DNA of 64,000 nt, from contig NZ_JAJCXB010000043.1 of assembly GCF_020564935.1 (NCBI RefSeq), forward strand, positions 1 to 64,000, written 5' to 3'. Below the pieces are notes generated by a model. The model searched no databases. It had not been told where the DNA came from and was given only the letters and a program-made list of their open reading frames with translations. The DNA is from Streptomyces pinistramenti (GTDB lineage Bacteria; Actinomycetota; Actinomycetes; Streptomycetales; Streptomycetaceae). Numbering within the stretch: position 1 is the first letter of the stretch; each line of letters starts with the position of its first letter. This document shows, piece by piece, positions 59,364-64,000 of the stretch. The position numbers were made by a program, and so were the translations under genes.

Positions 59364-61136
59364 TCACGCGGATCCCGAAACGCCGGCCCGTGTGCCCTCC
59401 TGACCGGCCGCGGCCGCCTCGCCCGCCGGGCCCGGTACCCGCGCTGGTGTCCCGCGCCGCGTCTCGAACCGCTCCGCGCCCGGCCTGCCCACCACCCAAC
59501 TGGCCCCGGGCAGCGCCTTCGCCGCCTTCTTCAGCGGCGCCAGCGCGGCCGCCGCCTGCTGGTGGCCGGTCACGCCGCCAGGAGGACACAGCACCGTCGC
59601 CAGCGACAGCGTCACCGGCGCACCGCCCGCCGACCAGGCGACGTCCAGCAGCGCGGCCGCGAACGGCTCCAGGCCGCCGGGCTCGGCCAGCACCAGGAAA
59701 TCGTCGCCGCCGATGTGGCCCACCCGGGCGTCCGCTTCGCGCCCGGCGACCTCGGCCAGTACCCGCCCCACCGACCGGATCAGCTCATCGCCGGCCGCGA
59801 ACCCCGCCCCGTCGTTGACCTGCTTGAAGCCGTCCACGTCCACCCAGCTCAGGGCGAACGGCCGCCCCTCGGCGATCCGCCGGTCCACCTCGCCGTTGAC
59901 CGCGTCGGAACCCGGCAGCCGGGTCAGCGGATTGAGCCGCGCCGCCTCCTCCACCCGGCTCTCCGCCAACGCCCGCAGGATGTCGGCCAGATGCACCACG
60001 CCCACGCACCGGCCGCGCTCGTCCACCACCGCCACGTCGTCGCCGGTACGCACCCGGTCGCCGTCGGTGATCACGTCCAGCACCTCCCAGGCCGTCGCCC
60101 CCGCGCCGACCGTGCGCGGCCGGTCCGCCAGCCGCAGCGCCGGACGGTCCGCGTACAGGGCATGGCCGTAACGCGCCGACAGGGACAGCAGGAACCGGTC
60201 CCGGTCCACCGCCCGTACCGGCACCCCGTCGGCATCCACCAGCAGGACGCCCGACACCTCGGGGAAGGCGGTGAGGTGGCTGCGCACCGCGCCCGCCGAA
60301 GCGGACATCGGCAGCAGCGCGGCGGGCTCCAGGAACTGCGCGACCGGCGGCCCCGAAGGCGCACCGTAGGGCGCGGCGGCGACCGTGGCGGGCGTGGGGC
60401 CGGCCGGCGGCAGATAGACGTCGGCGGCCGGGCGCCGGGCGGGCGGTGCGAACAGGTTTCCCTGCGCCAGCTGCACCCCGGCGTCCCGCACCGCCGCGTA
60501 CTGCCGCTCGGTCTCCACCCCTTCGATGGCGAGCAGCCCGCCGGCCTGTTCGCACAGCCGCCCCATCGCCGCCACCACGGCCCGCGCACCGGCGCCGCAG
60601 GTCAGGCCCGCGCACAGCGAGGCGTCGAGCTTGACGAGGTCGGGCGCGAGGTCGCCGAGCAGCCGCAGTGGAAGATCACCGTCGCCGACCCCGTCGGCAC
60701 AGATCCGGTACCCCTCGTCGCGCAGCTCCGCGACCCCGGCGAGCAGCGCCTGGTGCGGTACGTGCGTGAACGGGCCGCCGAGGTCGAGGGTGATCTCCCA
60801 CGGCCGCCGGCCCGCGTCGTGCACGGCCTTGCGCAGCACGGTCAGCCCCGGCAGCTCGGCGACGGTCGCCGCGAAGACGTTGACGTGCAGCGGCAGCAGG
60901 GTCTCCTGCCGGGCCGCCGACTGCACGGCGAGACCGGCCAGTTCGGCGTCGATGTCGGGGGAGCGGCGCGCCGATGCCAGCACGTCACCGCACTCGGGGC
61001 GGGCGAGTACCTCCAGCGCGGCGACCGCGCCGGTCGCGAGGTTCACGACGGGTTGGAAGGCGAATCGGAGCTGGTCCGTCCAGGCAGGCACGGCAGCAGC
61101 ATGCCGCTTCCCCGGCCCGTCCCGTGGCCGGTTCAC
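59364..61136 (-). CDS. EAL-CBS-GGDEF cyclic-di-GMP protein
   Basis: 590 aa from a GTG (another GTG is 15 codons later). An EAL domain at ~20-245 has the signature changed to EVL (E42), and the DDFG motif reads ADGVGDG; KLDAS and the late EGVE are kept. CBS-like repeats lie at ~265-395 (VVDERGRCVGVVHLADI) and a GGDEF domain at ~400-560 with GGDDF (476-480) and an RxxD before it. There is no membrane segment. It may bind or make c-di-GMP; phosphodiesterase activity looks doubtful given the altered metal motif. It is a cytoplasmic regulator of unknown stimulus. Confidence 0.9.
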   Translation of the reverse strand: MNRPRDGPGKRHAAAVPAWTDQLRFAFQPVVNLATGAVAALEVLARPECGDVLASARRSPDIDAELAGLAVQSAARQETLLPLHVNVFAATVAELPGLTVLRKAVHDAGRRPWEITLDLGGPFTHVPHQALLAGVAELRDEGYRICADGVGDGDLPLRLLGDLAPDLVKLDASLCAGLTCGAGARAVVAAMGRLCEQAGGLLAIEGVETERQYAAVRDAGVQLAQGNLFAPPARRPAADVYLPPAGPTPATVAAAPYGAPSGPPVAQFLEPAALLPMSASAGAVRSHLTAFPEVSGVLLVDADGVPVRAVDRDRFLLSLSARYGHALYADRPALRLADRPRTVGAGATAWEVLDVITDGDRVRTGDDVAVVDERGRCVGVVHLADILRALAESRVEEAARLNPLTRLPGSDAVNGEVDRRIAEGRPFALSWVDVDGFKQVNDGAGFAAGDELIRSVGRVLAEVAGREADARVGHIGGDDFLVLAEPGGLEPFAAALLDVAWSAGGAPVTLSLATVLCPPGGVTGHQQAAAALAPLKKAAKALPGASWVVGRPGAERFETRRGTPARVPGPAGEAAAAGQEGTRAGVSGSA

Positions 61137-61214
61137 GCACTGTTCACGCAGGGTTCTGCACGGTGCGTGAGGCGGCCGCCGGCCACCGGGCGCGAGGGCG
61201 GCTGCGGCCGCAGC

Positions 61215-62405
61215 TCACCGGACCGCGACGACCGCCGAGCCGTGCCCGAACAATCCCTGATTCACCGTCATGCCGACTCGTGCGCACGGCACTTGGCGTT
61301 TTCCTGCCTGCCCGCGCAGCTGCCGGGTCAGCTCGCAGACCTGTGCGATGGCCTGCGCGGGCACCGCCTCGCCGAAGGAGGACAGGCCGCCGCTCGGGTT
61401 CACCGGCAGCCGCCCGCCGAGCGCCGTGGCGCCCTCCCGCAGCAGCCCCGCGGCCTCGCCGGTGCCGCACAGGCCCAGGTCCTCGTACCACTCCAGCTCC
61501 AGCGCGGTGGACAGGTCGTAGACCTCGGCGAGCGAGAGGTCACCGGGGCCGATGCCCGCCTCCTCGTACGCGTTGCGAGCGATCGAGGCCCGGAAGCCGG
61601 TCGCCGGTTCCGGTACGGCGGCCGCGGAGTCGGTGGCGATGTCGGGCAGGTCGAGGACGGTGCGCGGGTAGTGCGGCGTGGCGGTGGAGACCGCGCGGAT
61701 CCGCACCGGGTCCGCCGCGCCGTGCCGACGGGCGAACTCCATGCTGGTCAGGACGAGGGCGGCGGCGCCGTCCGAGGTCGCGCAGATGTCCAGCAGGCGC
61801 AGCGGATCGGCGACCACCGCCGACGCGGCGACCTCTTCGGCAGTGACCCGTTTGCGGTAGCGGGCGTACGGATTGGCCGCGCCCGCCGCCGAGTTCTTCA
61901 CCTTGACCTGCGCGAAGTCCTCCGTCGTATCGCCGTACAGCGCCATCCTGCGGCGCGCGTACAGGCCGAAGTAGGCGGGGTTGGTGGCCCCCAGGACGCG
62001 GAAGCGCAGCCAGTCGGGATCGTCGGGCCGCTCGCCGCCCGCCGGGGCGAAGAACCCCTTGGGCGCGGCGTCGGCGCCCACCACAAGCGCCACGTCCGCC
62101 ATCCCGGCGAGGATCTGCGAGCGCGCGGTGCCGATCGCCTGCGCACCCGAGGCGCACGCCGCGTAGACGCTGGTCACCCTGGCGCCCTGCCAGCCAAGGG
62201 CCTTGGCGAAGGCGGCGCCCGCGACGTAACCGGGATAGCCGCCGCGTACCGTGTCCGCCCCGACCACGCTCTGGACCTCGGACCACTCCAGGCCGGCGTC
62301 CGCGAGCGCCTCGCGCGCCGCCTTCGTGCCGTACTCGACGAAACTGCGGCCCCACTTGCCCCACGGGTGCATGCCTGCGCCCAGTACCGCCACGTCACGT
62401 GTCAT
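61215..62405 (-). CDS. Thiolase-fold lipid-transfer protein with Cys nucleophile
   Basis: 396 aa SCP2/Ltp-type thiolase. Unlike the two thiolase-fold proteins at 19-21 kb it has the acyl-accepting Cys in SVYAACASGAQA (~88) and the C-terminal MTVNQGLFGHG motif. VNPSGGLSSFG and the EVYDLSTALELEWYEDLG segment are family features. It overlaps the DUF35 gene upstream by ATGA, and the two probably form one complex. The substrate is likely a long-chain or steroid-type acyl-CoA; whether it is a thiolase or an aldolase cannot be told from sequence alone. Confidence 0.88.
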   Translation of the reverse strand: MTRDVAVLGAGMHPWGKWGRSFVEYGTKAAREALADAGLEWSEVQSVVGADTVRGGYPGYVAGAAFAKALGWQGARVTSVYAACASGAQAIGTARSQILAGMADVALVVGADAAPKGFFAPAGGERPDDPDWLRFRVLGATNPAYFGLYARRRMALYGDTTEDFAQVKVKNSAAGAANPYARYRKRVTAEEVAASAVVADPLRLLDICATSDGAAALVLTSMEFARRHGAADPVRIRAVSTATPHYPRTVLDLPDIATDSAAAVPEPATGFRASIARNAYEEAGIGPGDLSLAEVYDLSTALELEWYEDLGLCGTGEAAGLLREGATALGGRLPVNPSGGLSSFGEAVPAQAIAQVCELTRQLRGQAGKRQVPCARVGMTVNQGLFGHGSAVVAVR

Positions 62406-62860
62406 GACGCCTCCCGCGGACGCGGCGCGGCGGGCCGCCAGTGCCAGGTCGTCCAGGTCGTGTCGGCGTCCTCGTACAGCACGCCGGGTACCAGCTCGAC
62501 CTCGGAGCCGACCGCGAGGTCCGCCACGGTGACCCCGGGCGCCGCCTGCCCGAGCACCACCATCCGCTCGGCGGCCAGCTCCACCGCCACCAGCGTGTAC
62601 GGCTCCCAGGGGGTGTCCGGGTCGCTGGGGTAGGGGGCGGGCGGGCGGTAGCGGCCGTCCGTGCAGGACCACACCGTGCCGTGGCGGGAGAGCGGCACCT
62701 CGTCCAGGACGACTCCGGCGCAGCCGGGATTGCGGCAGAAGGAGTCCTCGCGCGGGAAGAACACCGCGCCGCAGTCCCGGCAGCGCGTCCCCCGCAGCCG
62801 GAAGTCCGCCGCGTCCTGATCGAACCAACCCGCCACCACGGGCTTGCGTAGGCGTGGCAC
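62402..62860 (-). CDS. DUF35 OB-fold protein with zinc ribbon
   Basis: 152 aa from a GTG at 62860 with CAGGAGGG upstream. The zinc ribbon is C27, C30, C42 and C47 (CRDCGAVFFPRED, then FCRNPGC), followed by an OB-fold. It is the single-module form, unlike the double-OB protein at 18.1 kb. It is coupled by a 4-base overlap to the thiolase gene downstream and is its expected partner. The dyad at 62890-62904 lies 30 bp before its start and links it to the other acyl-CoA genes. Confidence 0.9.
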   Translation of the reverse strand: MPRLRKPVVAGWFDQDAADFRLRGTRCRDCGAVFFPREDSFCRNPGCAGVVLDEVPLSRHGTVWSCTDGRYRPPAPYPSDPDTPWEPYTLVAVELAAERMVVLGQAAPGVTVADLAVGSEVELVPGVLYEDADTTWTTWHWRPAAPRPREAS

Positions 62861-62889
62861 GGCGCCCTCCTGGTGCTCGGCCCAAGTTT

Positions 62890-62904
62890 CTGACGATGTG
62901 TCAG
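62890..62904. promoter_or_regulatory. CTGAC-N5-GTCAG operator candidate (site C)
   Basis: CTGAC-GATGT-GTCAG, a perfect 5+5+5 dyad, lies 30 nt upstream of the DUF35 start on the minus strand, with TTT flanking it. It matches site B exactly in its arms and site A with one mismatch. Confidence 0.55.
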
Positions 62905-62952
62905 GAGTGTGGCACGCCGCCGCCCGCGGCGGAACCCCGGCGGCCGCGCCGC

Positions 62953-63828
62953 TCACCGGCCGCCGAGCGACCGCCACGACACCGGGAAATCGAAGTAGGT
63001 GTCGGGGAACGTCTCCGGAGCGAGGGTGTAATGCCACCATTCGTACGGATAGTTGACGAAGCCCGCCCGCTCCATGCCCTTCTTCAGCAGCAGCCGGTTC
63101 GCCCGCTGCTTCCCCTTGATCCGCGGATCGAGGGTGTGCGCCAGGGTGTCGAAGCAGTCGAAACCGGTGCCCATGTCCAGGGAGTTGTCCGGGAAGCGGG
63201 CCGCCTTCGGCCCGTAACAGGGGGACAGCGGCTCACCCGGGACGTACGGCTGGGTCGGCAGCGCGGGCAGCGGCACCAGCGTGAGATCGATGGTGCTGCC
63301 CCGGCTGTGCCCCGACTTCTCGTCGATGTACCCGTCCCTGAAGAGCGTCGGCTTCTCGACGCGCGGGTAGAACTCGCCCTTCATCCGCTGGTCGCCGAGA
63401 TCCTTGGCCCAGGCCATGAAGTGGTCGACGGCGCGCTGCGGGCGGTAGCAGTCGTACACCTTCAGCGAGTAGCCGCGCCGCAGGAAGGACCGCTGCGCAC
63501 GGTGCAACGCGCGCGCCGTGTCCCGCGTGACGAGGCACAGCGGCGCGCGGTACCCGGTCACCCGCACCCCCATGAAGTCGTGCGGCGTGAAGTACCGCAT
63601 CTCCTCGATGATCGTCGGATCCACCTCGCGCAGCGCGACGAACTCCTTGGGCGCACGGGGATCGGCCCCCGGCCCCCGCGCCCCGTGCGGAGAACCAGCG
63701 GGACGCACGGCGGTACCGGCCGCCGCGCTCGACGGCACGGCGGAGACGGACAGCACGGCACAGACGGCAACGGCGAACCCGCGCAGCACGGCGGCGAGTC
63801 CCGGCCGGAAGAGACTTGGCATGGACAT
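62953..63828 (-). CDS. Secreted VanX-type D-Ala-D-Ala dipeptidase
   Basis: 291 aa with an N-terminal signal sequence (~10-37, AAVLRGFAVAVCAVLSV ending near SSAAA). The peptidase M15D fold is recognised by catalytic R129 (YDCYRPQ), zinc ligands H174 and D181 (SGHSRGSTIDLTL), base E263 and zinc ligand H266 (YEWWHY). It cleaves D-Ala-D-Ala dipeptides. Resistance VanX is cytoplasmic, and no vanH or vanA gene is near, so this exported enzyme more likely recycles or scavenges cell-wall dipeptides. A second ATG two codons on is equally good. Confidence 0.9.
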   Translation of the reverse strand: MSMPSLFRPGLAAVLRGFAVAVCAVLSVSAVPSSAAAGTAVRPAGSPHGARGPGADPRAPKEFVALREVDPTIIEEMRYFTPHDFMGVRVTGYRAPLCLVTRDTARALHRAQRSFLRRGYSLKVYDCYRPQRAVDHFMAWAKDLGDQRMKGEFYPRVEKPTLFRDGYIDEKSGHSRGSTIDLTLVPLPALPTQPYVPGEPLSPCYGPKAARFPDNSLDMGTGFDCFDTLAHTLDPRIKGKQRANRLLLKKGMERAGFVNYPYEWWHYTLAPETFPDTYFDFPVSWRSLGGR

Positions 63829-63902
63829 CGTCTAGCAGCCGGGACGGCGGGAAGGGAACCCCCGTCACCCGGCAGCCGGGACGACGCGAAGGAAACCCCC
63901 TC

Positions 63903-64000
63903 TCACCCCGCCGCCCCGCGCACCCGCACCGGGTACCCGGCGGGGCTCCCGTCCTGCCGCTCCACCACCACCTGCCCGCCCGCCAGCCGCGAGACGAACC
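63903..64000 (-). CDS. 3' end of a gene leaving the window
   Basis: On the minus strand the frame is open from the window edge to a TGA at 63903-63905 and encodes about 31 residues (FVSRLAGGQVVVERQDG, then SPAGYPVRVRGAAG). Codon bias is normal for this genome. It is too short to identify. The 74-bp space to the dipeptidase start contains repeated CCGGGACG words. Confidence 0.45.
   Translation of the reverse strand, partial: FVSRLAGGQVVVERQDGSPAGYPVRVRGAAG

Noticed and set aside
62953..63828. Glycopeptide-resistance cluster
   Set aside because: The VanX-type protein has a signal peptide and no vanH, vanA, vanR or vanS gene accompanies it.

Overview
The window is about 72-73% G+C, strongly codon-biased and densely coding on both strands. 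Several hallmarks point to a Streptomyces or a close actinomycete: a conservon (CvnABCD), an NsdA-type developmental regulator, a mycothiol-dependent formaldehyde dehydrogenase, a single rare TTA codon, a secreted AroQ-gamma chorismate mutase, and many promoters whose -10 box lies 6-7 nt before the start codon. I saw no rRNA, tRNA, CRISPR array or intact insertion sequence. The window opens inside a TPR gene and closes inside the 3' end of another gene.

Layout. 1-5.7 kb: a TPR protein, a TetR regulator divergent from a beta-lactamase-fold serine hydrolase, an alpha/beta hydrolase divergent from its likely HxlR regulator, and a secreted GH27 alpha-galactosidase. 5.9-21.3 kb: a lipid or steroid-like acyl-CoA catabolism region with a nitronate monooxygenase, three acyl-CoA synthetases, a crotonase, a double OB-fold (DUF35) protein and two thiolase-fold proteins lacking the usual nucleophilic Cys, interleaved with a phytoene-dehydrogenase-like oxidoreductase, a VOC protein, a methyltransferase and a chorismate mutase. 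A second DUF35/thiolase pair lies at 61.2-62.9 kb. Three copies of a CTGAC-N5-GTCAG-like dyad precede three of these transcription units, suggesting one regulon. 21.4-31.2 kb: an ACT-domain protein, a conserved hypothetical, a secreted amidase, a TTA-containing phosphotransferase divergent from nsdA, a PAS-PP2C phosphatase and a HEAT-like protein.

31.3-40.9 kb is a 5-oxoproline (pyroglutamate) island: a fused HyuA-HyuB oxoprolinase, pxpABC, a GntR regulator, the membrane pair DUF969/DUF979 and pyroglutamyl peptidase. The pxpA and DUF969 promoters share a nearly identical operator placed between matching -35 and -10 hexamers. This ties release, candidate transport and ring opening of 5-oxoproline to one predicted repressor.

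41.0-48.4 kb is the most unusual block: a tightly coupled four-gene operon (512 aa, 40 aa, 310 aa, 1571 aa) with the gene order and SMC architecture of MukF-MukE-MukB or Wadjet JetA-JetB-JetC. It has no JetD nuclease gene, and its Walker B box reads LFLDN where DE is expected. I regard it as a candidate undescribed SMC-like system.

48.4-64 kb: MscR next to an IclR regulator and an orphan Rieske ferredoxin; a conservon whose cvnD is separated from cvnABC by a terminator, an epoxide-hydrolase-like gene and a TetR gene; a phosphotransferase; an EAL-CBS-GGDEF protein; the second DUF35/thiolase pair; and a secreted VanX-type dipeptidase.
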